DNA of 64,000 nucleotides from Limanda limanda (Eukaryota; Chordata; Actinopteri; Pleuronectiformes; Pleuronectidae): assembly GCF_963576545.1 (NCBI RefSeq), contig NC_083651.1, positions 7,237,886-7,301,885 on the forward strand, written 5' to 3'. Shown in pieces: positions 54,401 through 64,000 of this stretch (its first letter is position 1; the number at the start of each line of letters is the position of its first letter). The notes beneath the pieces were generated by a model that ran no database searches, was not told the origin of the DNA, and saw only the letters and a program-made list of their open reading frames with translations. The translations under genes were made by a program, and so were the position numbers.

Positions 54401-57400
54401 GCACTAGCAGTGCTCCAGTTAAAATTTTTGGGAAATGTTCCATAAAGCGTCTTCTCATCTTCTGGTAATGGGAAACCATTGTCCCTCACGACCTGGTAAT
54501 AATAGTGAGCTGAGCGTTTGGGTGTCCTTGGACGGTTTTGATTGGTGAAGTCGACATAGTGCAGCCCGAATCCAACTTTGTACCCATTAAGCCACTCAAA
54601 AGAATCCATGAGAGATGTTGCTACATATCCTTTCACCTTCACACCATCAAGATTATGGGCTGCATACAGTACAAGTACAAATAAAGAAAACATAATTAGC
54701 TATAAACTAAATTTACATTTGAGAAAAGTTTGCCTACATGCTATACTATATGATTCCAAAGAATATGGTGAGTGCTTCACAGTGCTTGAATATAAGAACT
54801 TGAAAATTTTATTTTCTAAAAATCTAGATATTGATGTGTGAACTTACCCTTCAAAGCCTCATCAATGTAGGTTTTGTGGAAAAATACCCTTTCTATGTCA
54901 TCCACTGTGATCGCATTGGCTGTGGCTGCTCCATTCTCAGTAATGTAGATCTCTGGATCTCCGTACTCCTCTTTGATCCAGTTGAGGAGTCTCCTCAAGC
55001 CCCATGCGACAGCTCTCTGGTTACTGATGGCTGTGGTTGGTGAATCACTTTCCTCTGCTTCTATCAAATCCTTATCATAGTCATAGGATTTAATGCTAAG
55101 TGGAGCTGTATTGTGGTTCACTATCTTTGTTGTGTAGTGATTTACGCAGAAAATGTCAGCAGTTCCCCGGATGAAGCTCTTTTCTTCTTCAGTAAAGGAA
55201 GGAAGTCTTGACTCTGAAAGACCTTGGAGTTCACTTTTGTCACCAACTTGCCATTTCATTGCATCGGGATAGTCCCCATTCTTGAAAATAGGGTGTGCAA
55301 ACCAGCCCAGCTGGAACTGCAGAGCGCGGTCAGCAGCCACCACTTCTCTGGGAACCGTGACATCTTTAGGTTCTATCCAATCAGCATTGAGGGCAATGGA
55401 CACTAATCCTCCTTGGGATGTTCGATACTTATCATCATACGTGTGGTAGGCTCTTGCATGAGCTTTTATCAGGTTGTGTGCAACTCTGTATGGTGCAATT
55501 CCTGGATTTTTTACATTTGGTGGAATCTGTCCAAGTCCATATCCGGACCATGCAATTGTTTGAGGCTGGTTGAAGGTCATCCAAAACTTTACTCTGTCTC
55601 CAAACTTGTCAAAGCAGAAGTCACAATAGTCATTAAAAATATTAATCATGTCTACATTGTCCCATCCACCAATGTCCTGCAAAGCTTGAGGGAGGTCCCA
55701 GTGATAGAGTGTCACCATGGGGGTAATGTTATACGCTAAGAGACCATCAATAAGTCTATTGTAGTAGTCAACACCTTTCTGGTTCATAGAGCTACGCCGA
55801 CCATCAGAAAAGATCCTGGACCAGGACAGAGAGAATCTGTACGAATTCACCCTCAGAGCTCGCAGCATGTAGAGGTCTTCATCAAGTCTGTTGTAACTGT
55901 CACAGGCAACATCTCCATTCGCACTACCAGGAATATTGCCAAGTTCTTGGGTGAATGTATCCCAGATGCTGGAGTTCTTCCCATCTGCATTCCAGCCACC
56001 TTCAATCTGGTAAGCTGATGATGACACTCCCCACCTGAAGCCTTGAGGGAAGGTACCATAGTGGTAGAGCTTTCTCTGAAAATTGGTTTGTTTAGAGAAT
56101 TTCCTCCAGACATCCTTGGCTTGTGATGGGACTGTGGAAGGTGGCATTGGGGAAACTTTATTTGACTTCGTATTTGTCATATCTGGTGCATGAAAGAACT
56201 GTTTCTTTGAAGCAAAACCATTTTTCTCAATGACTTCAGAGTAAAAGTAGGCAGACTGCTTTGGAGTCCTGGGTCTGTCAGGTAGATCAAAGTTGACATG
56301 GTGGAGTCCAAACCGTTCACTGTAGCCTTGTGGACCCTCAAAACCATCCATGAGTGACTGGACAGTAAACCGCTGAACATTTACGCCATCCAGTTGTATA
56401 GCTGTTGAGAGAATAGAGACACTGAGCCACACAACCATTTATACAATTTTCCTATTGTTATTATTCTTAGTATTTACAGGGTACAAGACACAAACTCACT
56501 TATTTTGTAATTATTTATCACTTAATCATTGATTTGTACAAGAGATGTTTTTAAAATACTAACAAAACAGATGAGAGTATGGAATACTACCTACAGCATA
56601 CCTTTCAGGGCCTCATTGATGTAACTCCTCATGTACTCTATTCTGCTGATATCATTGAGAGTGTCCCCACTGTACCCAGTAGGCATCCCATTCCCAGTTA
56701 TGTAGATAGGCACTTTATTAACATTCAAGTATTCTGTGGAAATGTAGTTTAGAAGCCTTCGGAGGCCCCATGGTGTTGAATATATCGAGTCAGAAGCTGT
56801 AGAGGACCACGATGGATCCACATGAGCCTGGAAATCACCAACTCCCTGAGGACCAGCGGTGCAGCCACCATCACTATTGTTGACCAACCAGGAGGTATAG
56901 TGGTTTAACCCGAAAAAGTCAGCTGTTCCATGGATCCTCTTCCTGTCTTCAGGAGTGAAAACTGGAAGCCTTGCAGGCTCAGAATTGGGACACAGTCTTT
57001 TTTTCTCTTCAATTTGAGTCTTGAGTGTTGCAGGATAATCTCCGTCTATAAATATGGGATGTGCAAACCAGCCCAGCATGAACTGCAGGTAGCGATCTGC
57101 TGCTACTATGTCTTCGGGTCTGGAGGGGTCCAGGGGCTCGGCCCAGTCAGAATTCAATGCAATGCCAACTTTTCCTCCTTGTTTCATCCGGTACTTGTTG
57201 TTGTAGACATGCCAGGCCTCAGCATGAGACTTGAGTATATTGTGAGTGGCCTGCAAAGCGGAGAGAACCGTCAGCTAAATGGATAGGAATGACATATATT
57301 TATATTACAGTAATGACTTTACATTCACCTGATAGGCGGCAACCACATAATCCTTTACACCAGGGGGGTGTTCACCAGTGCCATAGCCAGCATGGCTCAC

Positions 57401-58209
57401 CATCCAGGGGCTGCTGAATGTGTTCCAAGTCTTGACCCTGTCTCCAAACCTGGAGAAGCAATAGTCTGCATAGTCCTTGAAGGCTTCAACCATGGAAGTG
57501 TTGGTCCATCCACCATGATCCTGGAGTGCTTGAGGCAGATCCCAGTGGTAGAGAGTGACAACAGGTTGTATGCCAGACTCAATGAGCGCATCGATCAGCT
57601 TGTCATAGTAGAGAGCCCCTTTCTCTGAGTGGCTGCCTCTGTGGCCTGAGGGAAAAATACGGGCCCAGGAGATGGAGAACTGGTAGGTGTTGACATGAAG
57701 GCCTCGCAGGAGGTAGACATCATAATCCACCTTGTGGAAACTGTCACAGGCCAGATCAGCTGTCTGATTGTCAAAGGCCAGGCCTCCATGACCGAAGCGA
57801 TCCCAAACGGTCTCCCCCTTACCCCCTTCTGACCAGCCACCTTCTACCTTGAAGGACTCACTGGACGTGGCCCATTGGAAGTCTGCAGGGAAGGATTCGT
57901 TCAGGAAAGCATCTCGCTGAGCTGAGTTCATGGTGGCAAAATTGCTCCAGGTTTTGCAGTAGGTTTTGAAACATGATGATGTTTGAAGATCATTTCTGTT
58001 GTAGGTTTCCTCCTCTTGATGTTGTTGTCTTAATATTGAGAAAGAAGACATTAAAAATGAAATCAGATGGAGTAATTGAAGAAAAATTCAACGATTGTTC
58101 TTTGCCATGGACTAGCATAGGACTTAATATAACCATGCAGTCAAAAAATATTTGTTACCAAAGCGGAAGGAACTTTAATGGTAAATATTAAGTACCTTCC
58201 CCTTTAAAT

Positions 58210-58268
<59 letters not shown>

Positions 58269-60627
58269 ATCACACATATTCAGTACATACCTTGTTGACA
58301 TAGTGAAATATTTTGTAACTGAATTGAATTTTTTGGTGTTCTGTGCTTCACAAATCAAATCATCACACATTTACTCATTTTCCATTTTCACAGAGACCGG
58401 TTTAGATATAATGTGGAATAAATACTTCACTGTCTTTTTGAACTACACACTTTTTAGGGATAGAGTCAGCAGGACGTAACAGATCCACCATGTCCAACCC
58501 AAGAACATTGCGTCCTGCATCGCTCAGCACTGTGAAAGTATAATGATAATTAATTATACAGAATAAATCATCGATCATATTCACATGTCCTTCATTGTCA
58601 TAAAACAATAACGGTGTCCTTGAACTGTTCATGCAAGTTTTCATTAGATGATATAAATGATGTCCAATCAGTTTTATTTATGAATTTGAAATTGTCTGAA
58701 CTATGACCCAGGCAAATAAAAGTGTTGATCTCTTTTTATAATTCTTTTTCCAACTTTGAGTGCGAAGGGTCATAAAGCAAACAATACAATTCACTTATCT
58801 CAGATCGTGATTCATTATTCATATGAAAGATTACCTTCTAATATTTTGGTATCAGACAGAAAGTGATAAGGAGAACAGCCGTGGATGTTCAACTCGTAAA
58901 TGAGAACCGGTTTCTTTCCACACTTTCCCTGAGAAAACAGATACATTCAGTTCAGGTGAAAGCAGCACAGATACCAGATTAAACCAGTGACTGAGGCATG
59001 TTAATGGCTACGTACCATGATATTTCCCAGTTCCTCAGCCAGCTTCTGCCCGGCAGTGCAGTCATACTGAACTTTAACAGACAGGAAATCTATGTATTTC
59101 TGAGAAAGAGATGAGCGTGTGAGCGTCGGGGTGTGAAACTCTTTTCTCGCACAGAAATAAAGATTAACCTAACACCTTTATCTATTAAGAGGCATCTTGA
59201 AATTGAAATTCGTTTGATTGCTGTGTGTTGTATGTGACTGTGAGATCTTACCTGTTGTTGGGTTTCACAGATGACTTGGATTTTACTGCCCTTTACCCCA
59301 ACTGATATCTGTCCATCTGCAACAAATTACATTTTAATTTATCTGTCATCACTTTACTGTGCTCCAATCACATTCTCCTTCCTCTTGCATTTGCACTCTC
59401 CTTATCATGACCTTAGGCACATAAGATAAACAGACATGAAAGGCAGTATCTCAATAAACATTGCCATAATCATTGTGCATATAATAAAACTGGACGCCTG
59501 TCGCACGGCAGAAGATCAATGCTCTCGCAATATGATTATATATCAATCTAAATGTGCTTTGCAATGTTTAATTGCCATGATGATTATTGATAAACACAGT
59601 AATAAAGATGGAAAAAACGGATAAACTGAACTTTATTGGTGTATAAGTTTCAATATACCTGTATATCTAACAACTTTATTCTCTATGCAAAGATATATTT
59701 TGAACAGAAAAATAAATAAATTATAAAGTAAAATTTTTGGGGAAATCTGCATTAAAATGTCTGTTTTTCCAGCCACATGTGGTTCCTTGGCTTTGTATGT
59801 TTCTAAATCTTCAGTAATGGAACAAGCAGAAGAGAAGAGGGGAACAACAAAAAAACAAAAATATAGAATTTCTATTATTTGCAAGCCCCTTTTTTGAATA
59901 ATGACTGATTAAATATTTCCCCTTTTCAATATTTTCTTTACATTCCATACAAACTACAGGTTTTACACAACAACTCATAACATTAATGCTCAAAAGCAAA
60001 CAGTGATCTCCTACCTCTCCCAGGAAACATCTGGTGGTAACGGCGATAGATTCTGCTGTGTGCATCAAGAGCGTTTTGCAGCTCAGCCCCCGTTAGTTCA
60101 TCCAAGCTGCTCAGTGTCAGCCATGACTCTGCCAGCTCTCCAAACTCCTGAAAGGCCATCTCTGCGTACTGCTGAAACATCTCCACCAGCTCCTGGCTCT
60201 CCCAGCCTCCAAACCGTGACCTCAGAGCCTCCGGCACAGTGGAGCCGTGGAGCAAAACCAGAGGCTGAAGGCCCGACTCCAGCAGCTGTCTCAGCAGGGT
60301 CTGGTAACAGGTCACCACAGCCTGGTGGGGCTGGCTGGGGAGGCCCGTGGGTAGAAGCTGGGCCCATGACAGTGGCACCTTGAAGTGGGTCACCCCTCTG
60401 CTCTGGAGATGCTCAAAGTACTGTCTAGAGCCAGGAGGTATGGGATGACTGCAGTCAAATCTGTCCAGCAATTCTCCGTCAAATACTTCTTCATTCAGGC
60501 TTTTCACCTGCTCACTAGTCATGGGACCTGCAAGGAACATGGCCTGCTGTTGATCATCATGTCTCTGGCACCTACACCCATACAGAGCTATCAAACACAG
60601 AAAGAGCCGTTTCCCCAGTAACGACAT
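51207..60627 (-). CDS. lct: Lactase-phlorizin hydrolase, complete 17-exon gene (1,924 residues)
   Basis: Membrane-anchored brush-border glycosidase that hydrolyses beta-glucosides and beta-galactosides in the gut lumen. Coding exons in transcript order: 60627-60015, 59316-59252, 59099-59016, 58928-58835, 58529-58451, 58028-57329, 57250-56602, 56401-54848, 54659-54391, 54250-53960, 53756-53558, 53229-53039, 52895-52789, 52663-52532, 52356-52133, 51875-51639, 51493-51207. All introns are GT-AG, and the phases join into 1,925 codons including the stop. I chose ATG 60,627 because it opens a hydrophobic signal peptide ([17 protein letters not shown]) about 45 bp after a TATA box. The frame extends 36 codons further upstream, but those residues do not look like a leader. 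Exon count and length match human LCT as I recall it. The weakest splice call is the exon 5 donor (AAAAA|gtgtgtag), supported by phase and by the Gln-rich linker it joins. Gene-level call is firm. Confidence 0.96.
51639..54659 (-). other. lct: LCT GH1 domain IV (lactase unit), catalytic residues intact
   Basis: Residues about 1352-1812, from the end of exon 9 to exon 16. Acid/base Glu1516 is in ITLNEPYIV, and nucleophile Glu1721 is in [12 protein letters not shown]. Other GH1 marks are present: [39 protein letters not shown] and [18 protein letters not shown]. Compared with human domain IV it is a few residues shorter after 'GTFAPG' and lacks one residue in 'HPIF-NGDY'. This is the unit expected to carry the main beta-galactosidase/beta-glucosidase activity of the protein. 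Confidence 0.95.
54391..56401 (-). other. lct: LCT GH1 domain III (phlorizin-hydrolase unit), acid/base Glu replaced by Gln
   Basis: Residues about 877-1345, mostly in the single 1,554-bp exon 8. Conserved blocks: [75 protein letters not shown] and [12 protein letters not shown]. The nucleophile Glu1250 is intact. The acid/base motif reads MTFNQP: codon CAG (55,568-55,566) gives Gln1040 where active GH1 enzymes have Glu. The rest of the domain is under no visible decay. Human domain III hydrolyses phlorizin and glucosylceramides using both glutamates, so this copy should have altered activity. Confidence 0.93.
56602..58028 (-). other. lct: LCT GH1 domain II (exons 6-7), catalytically degenerate
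   Basis: Residues about 358-815 (the C-terminal end is encoded by exon 8). The barrel is clear: [53 protein letters not shown]. The acid/base motif 'TFNEP' reads TFSSP, so Ser518 replaces Glu. The nucleophile motif 'ITENG' reads ITGNG, so Gly731 replaces Glu. Human domain II also lacks the standard nucleophile (AGNG) as I recall. This unit is expected to be non-catalytic and to act in the pro-region. Confidence 0.9.
58210..58266. repeat. (CA)n microsatellite in lct intron 5
   Basis: Perfect CA tract of about 57 bases within the intron between lct exons 5 and 6. Confidence 0.98.
58451..60627 (-). other. lct: LCT exons 1-5: signal peptide and truncated GH1 domain I
   Basis: Residues 1-312. 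A signal peptide (about 1-20) is followed by a GH1-like half barrel containing '[20 protein letters not shown]' (the usual 'YRFSISWSRILPTG' strand) and '[20 protein letters not shown]' in place of the usual '[14 protein letters not shown]'. The acid/base and nucleophile regions of a full GH1 unit are missing, as in mammalian LCT, where domain I is part of the pro-region and acts as a folding aid. Exons 2-5 (65, 84, 94 and 79 bp) are small and weakly conserved, and I placed them by phase and splice signals. The central 350 bp of exon 1 nearly match the second gene at 62,382. Confidence 0.85.
60110..60459 (-). repeat. lct: Inverted repeat arm in lct exon 1
   Basis: 350 bp from TTTGACTGC to CTGACACTGAG (minus sense) pair with 62,514-62,863 on the plus strand without indels. 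I count 8 mismatches (about 97.7% identity). The loop between the arms is about 2.05 kb. Confidence 0.95.
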
Positions 60628-60671
60628 ATTGTCGGAGGGAGGACAAGTGTTTGAGCCTGTGGCTAACTTAC

Positions 60672-60694
60672 TATTTATAGAGGTCCTGTTTACA
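60672..60694 (-). promoter_or_regulatory. lct: Core promoter of lct: TATA box and forkhead-type site
   Basis: Minus strand reads TATAAATA at 60,679-60,672, about 45 bases before the start codon, which leaves room for a start site and a short leader. Immediately upstream is TGTAAACA (60,694-60,687), an exact match to the forkhead (FOXA-type) core. Forkhead, CDX2, GATA and HNF1 factors are known regulators of intestinal lactase in mammals. Use of this site here is inferred. Confidence 0.55.
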
Positions 60695-61689
60695 AGCTTG
60701 AACTTTCCGTCAAACCAGAGTTTCATAACGTCCACTAGTGTAAACTTGTGCTGGTATATGAGTGGTCGCAGCCTTGAATGCTCCAGATAAAATGCAAAGG
60801 GTCAAACAGGGAGCAGAGATTTATGAGGGAGTGGGAAGAAATATCTGTGCAGAAGTCAAGGATAAAAATCTGGTTAAAAATATCGAACACTGTGAGAAAA
60901 GTTAGATTTTATAAAACATTCATGGAGCCAGGGATTGGGACGATATAATTATAATATTATTAGGAGTAATCCCTGTTGTGCAATAGAAGGTCCAATGGTG
61001 TTGCGGGTTTGGATTTGAATTGTTCTGATATTGTAGCCTTATAAAAATGATTAGTAAAATAAACAACTTTAAAGGACTCATCTGTCAACAGCTACAGTTT
61101 GTTTATCTCAGAATTGACTCTAGCGCTTGATAAGAGTTTTGTATTTTATGTTGTAACATTTATCAGAGGTAGACTAAATCATATGTGGAAAAATATGTTA
61201 AACTTTTTAAATCGTAGGTGACAGTGGCAGATGTTTGTGCATACTACTACTGACTGATTGTATTTTAATTTGAAAGGAAAGAAAGTTAAAATGTACAAAT
61301 TGGAATTTATTTATTGTTTGTATTTACATCTGTGCGTGACACACGGCACACACGGCAAAGATTAGAGAGATTTATTACTGACCATCTATCTGTTTCTTTA
61401 TCATTGTACTTTGAAGTGAAGCTGAGTTTATTATTTCCAAGTCGATGGTTACGTTGAGTCAGTTTTCTGTTGTTGTTGTTGAGGTAAAAGCTGCTTCATC
61501 ATTTTGTAAAATACACACTCAAAAGATTCACAACATATATACAAAGATAAATATATTTTTGTAAATTGCATTTTAATATTACTATATGTGATGTAAGTAT
61601 AGGATTTCTCCACAGATACTTGACCTTCAAGTATCTGACCTTCAGTTATCCTTCAAAATGTTTACCCTCATCAATGCTGCTAAAACCTT

Positions 61690-61937
61690 TATCTGATGAT
61701 GTTTTCCTACAGTTGACCTCTATTGCACTTGTGTACGTCCTGGGAGACGGATCCTCACATGTCTCTCTGAGGTTTCTACGTCTTTATTACCCTGTTAAAA
61801 GGGTTTTTAGTAGTTTTTCCTTACTCTTGTTGAGAGTTAAGGACAAATGATGTCACCCCATGTTAAAGCCCTATGAGACTAATTGTGATTTGGGAATATG
61901 GGCTGCTCAAATTAAATTTGATTGATTGATTGATTGA
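61690..61937 (+). mobile_element. LINE-type 3' tail with GATT repeats
   Basis: 'gtcctgggagacggatcctc', 'tctctgaggtttctacgtct', 'tagtagtttttccttactct', 'gttaaagccctatgagacta', 'aatatgggctgctcaaatta' and terminal 'gattgattgattgattgat'. This is a very common fish retroposon 3' end; minus-orientation relatives lie at 36,860 and 48,335 in this window. Confidence 0.75.
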
Positions 61938-62269
61938 TGTCCCCTAATTCAGGCCCTTGAATAACCCAAATGTAGGCAATGTGCCAAGAAACATCTAATT
62001 TATGAATTATACTATTGTACGCATTTATTAGGCCCTTCCTTTGTGAAACAAATAGGTGGGTTTAGCACCTTCCATAATGTGATGGTCTCTCACATATATC
62101 AATCAGAGATTTTAATAGAAAACTGCCAGGGAGCTCATTGTCTCTCAACCTTTAGCTTTAAACTACTAAAAATGTCTCAAACATTTTTACAAATAGCAAC
62201 CGCATATTTCATGCTCATCAGATGCGAGTACATGGGGGAGTCCAGAGTCTTTCTGACTATCACAAGGCT

Positions 62270-62278
62270 GCAATAAAA
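62270..62278 (+). promoter_or_regulatory. CDX-type site upstream of the second lct-like gene
   Basis: GCAATAAAA fits the caudal/CDX2 consensus and lies about 104 bases before the start codon. CDX2 is a known activator of intestinal lactase transcription in mammals. No TATA box comparable to that of the minus-strand gene is visible nearby; the AATAAAA core could serve as a weak one. Single-motif evidence only. Confidence 0.3.
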
Positions 62279-62381
62279 CAGTTGCATCACATGGACGTGA
62301 TATCGATTGTAAGCAGAAAAGAATATTGCCTTAAGGAGCTTGGCTATCAGTGAATAATATCAGTCTACCATTCCAGCCACA

Positions 62382-63630
62382 ATGAACCTGTTGTGGCTTG
62401 TGGGTCTGTATGCCGTGTGTGTGTGTGAGTGTTGGAGCAGTGGGGTGAATGGACAGGAGGGCTTCATGCTCCTTGCTGGCCCCCTGAACTCCAACAGCGA
62501 GGTGAACAATGCTTTTGACTGCAGTCATCCCATACCTCCTGGCTCTAGACAGTACTTTGAGCACCTCCAGAGCAGAGGGGTGACCCACTTCAAGGTGCCA
62601 CTGTCATGGGCTCAGCTTCTACCCACGGGCCTCCCCAGCCAGCCCCACCAGGCTGTGGTGACCTGTTACCAGACCCTGCTGAGACAGCTGCTGGAGTCGG
62701 GCCTTCAGCCTCTGGTTGTGCTCCACGGCTCCACTGTGCCGGAGGCTCTGAGGTCACGGTTTGGAGGCTGGGAGAGCCGGGAGCTGCTGGACATGTTTCA
62801 GCAGTACGCAGAGTTTGCCTTTCAGGAGTTTGGAGAGCTGGCAGAGTCATGGCTGACACTGAGTGACCTAGGCGGCGCTATGCGGGATTGGGCGCCTGCG
62901 GCTGCTCCGCGGCCTCTGCAAAATATCCTGCAGCTCCATAGCAACATCTACAAGATCTACCATCAACAGTTTCCTGAAGAAGGTGGGTAAAGATATGATT
63001 TACTGACTTAGTTTATAAATTGTATTGTCGATACTTGAATTTATATTGGAATTTATTGACAGGAGAGCCCCAGGAGGTATTGCATCTCAAATGAAACAAG
63101 CACAGAAAAGCAACATTACATAAAAAGATTGACATTACACATTAAAAATGAGTAACATTAGTACTGAAGCACTTTTAAAATTAAACGATTAACAAGTTGT
63201 TTTAAGATGAGAAAATTAAGATGTCCTGAGGAAGCACAGTTATTATGGGTTGCTTAATAAGCTATGTGATACATTTCCTTTTCAATGTGTCTTGAGAATC
63301 CCCTCTTAAAATAAATGGTTTATGTCCAACTGATACTGAAACCCTTCACCCTATTATATTACATTACTGCTTAGATTCTATGTGTAGATTATCACGACTG
63401 TGTCAGTGATCAGTGGAGCTCAGTGGAAAAAAGGGCGATTTCTGCAACGCTGAAAAGACACTGAAGCCTTCCATGTGACTCAGCAGGTGGAAATCCAGTA
63501 TGAGCCCAAACACGTGATCCATAAATGAAATTAAATGATAACTTAATGCTCATATGTTACAGGGAGACGTCTGTCAATTGGTTTGAGAGCTAGTGATCTG
63601 GAAATGATTCCTCAGGTTAAAGATACAACA
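62382..63630 (+). CDS. Second lactase-like gene, first two exons only (runs off the window)
   Basis: Exon 1 is 62,382-62,982 and exon 2 is 63,563-63,630, both with GT-AG borders; the coding phases (1, then 0) are identical to exons 1 and 2 of the minus-strand lct. The start ATG sits in a good context (gccacaATGa) and opens a signal-peptide-like stretch (MNLLWLVGLYAVCVCECW). The protein then carries the truncated GH1 domain I, including [20 protein letters not shown], nearly identical to lct over 117 residues. Leader, C-terminal part of exon 1 (DWAPAAAPRPLQNILQLHSN) and exon 2 (RRLSIGLRASDLEMIPQVKD) differ clearly. I saw no stop or frameshift. Exon 3 was not found before the window end. It may be a full paralog or a shortened one. 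Confidence 0.85.
62514..62863 (+). repeat. Inverted repeat arm in exon 1 of the second lct-like gene
   Basis: Partner of 60,110-60,459. Only two of the eight differences are synonymous; six bases change five residues (Leu/Val, Gln/Arg, Val/Leu, Glu/Asp, Met/Phe in lct/second gene order). Five of these six sit in the last third of the block. Confidence 0.95.
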
Positions 63631-64000
63631 GTAAGTTGCATATTTCATCTTCCTACACATATTACCCTACCATTGTAATTTTTATAATACAAGTGAGGTG
63701 CTGTTATTATTTAGTAGCAAATCAAAATAATATGTACATATACATGTATTTATATAGAAATGTCACTATAATGGTTTCGGATGTTATGTCGATCTTGAAT
63801 TCAACACGTATTAATGTGATAAAGTATTGGATATAAAATATATTGTTGCAAAAGAATAAACTTCCATTTTGGCAGAAGATAGATACTTCATGCAATTTAT
63901 ATGCATGGTGTATATTGTACGCAGTAGTATTAGGTCTTGCAGTAATATTTTTATTTAGATATTTACCAGTCACAGAGACAGTGTGTCTGTAACAGTGTTT
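63631..64000. other. Intron 2 of the second lct-like gene (partial)
   Basis: AT-rich sequence after the exon 2 donor 'gtaagt'. An 'ag' at 63,873-63,874 precedes an open stretch, but its translation does not resemble lct exon 3 ([14 protein letters not shown]), so I do not call an exon. Confidence 0.5.

Larger units (their letters stand above)
60628..62381. promoter_or_regulatory. Head-to-head intergenic region of the two lct-like genes
   Basis: 1,754 bp separating two divergent start codons; it should hold both promoters. Apart from the TATA/forkhead cluster, a weak HNF4-like string 'tgcaaagggtca' lies at 60,793-60,804 and GATA-type sites are present ('agataa' at 60,785). A LINE-type tail (61,690-61,937) occupies part of the side nearer the plus-strand gene. 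Confidence 0.5.

Noticed and set aside
60003..60383. Plus-strand and out-of-frame minus open frames over lct exon 1 and its partner at 62.6 kb
   Set aside because: They are shadows of the GC-rich lct exon 1 frame. The same shadow proteins appear at both copies because the DNA is duplicated.
60628..60735. Upstream start codon extending lct by 36 residues
   Set aside because: The extension (MDVMKLWFDGKFKLVNRTSI) would precede and hide the signal peptide and runs across the TATA box; the ATG at 60,627 gives a proper leader.
63875..64000. Exon 3 of the second lct-like gene
   Set aside because: An acceptor-like sequence is present, but the translation (KIDTSCNLYAWC) does not match lct exon 3, and no suitable donor was found.

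Overview
The window reads as nuclear DNA of a ray-finned fish, probably a percomorph. It has intron-rich genes with GT-AG splice sites, long GT/GA microsatellites, and many degenerate LINE tails and short DNA transposons of kinds common in teleosts. I recognise only one gene family with confidence: lactase-phlorizin hydrolase (lct, glycoside hydrolase family 1). The rest is intergenic or deep intronic sequence, about 51 kb of it in one stretch.

Layout. Bases 1-30,900 hold no gene I can identify. They contain simple repeats, LINE remnants (about 2.0 kb and 11.7-12.6 kb), a Harbinger-like MITE (21.5 kb), a relic of a Harbinger-type Myb/SANT protein (26.3 kb), and two diverged copies of an ATTA-rich block (27.9 and 28.8 kb). 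Bases 30,900-34,110 are distinctive: a 3 x 32-bp tandem repeat, a CTC tract, a telomere-like seed leading into an array of about 22 monomers of a 71-bp minisatellite with a 4-monomer higher-order repeat, then a GC-rich segment with two GC boxes and an E-box that looks like a promoter. Bases 34,110-51,200 hold LINE and other interspersed repeats and a cleanly bounded hAT-type MITE with a perfect 8-bp target duplication (42,492-42,985).

Bases 51,207-60,627 (minus strand) carry a complete lct gene. I could join 17 exons in phase, all with GT-AG introns, to a 1,924-residue protein (human LCT, from memory, is 1,927 residues in 17 exons). It has a signal peptide, a truncated first GH1 unit, three full GH1 domains, a Thr/His-rich stalk, one membrane helix and a short basic tail. 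Domain IV (lactase) keeps both catalytic glutamates. Domain III (phlorizin hydrolase) keeps the nucleophile Glu1250 but has Gln1040 in place of the acid/base Glu. Domain II lacks both.

At 62,382 a second lct-like gene starts on the plus strand, head-to-head with the first; two exons lie inside the window and the rest runs off the right edge. The two first exons share a 350-bp block with 8 mismatches, inside flanks that are much more diverged. This is the pattern expected of gene conversion between inverted copies. The 1.75 kb between the two start codons must contain both promoters: the minus gene has a TATA box and a forkhead-type site, and the plus gene has a CDX-type site.
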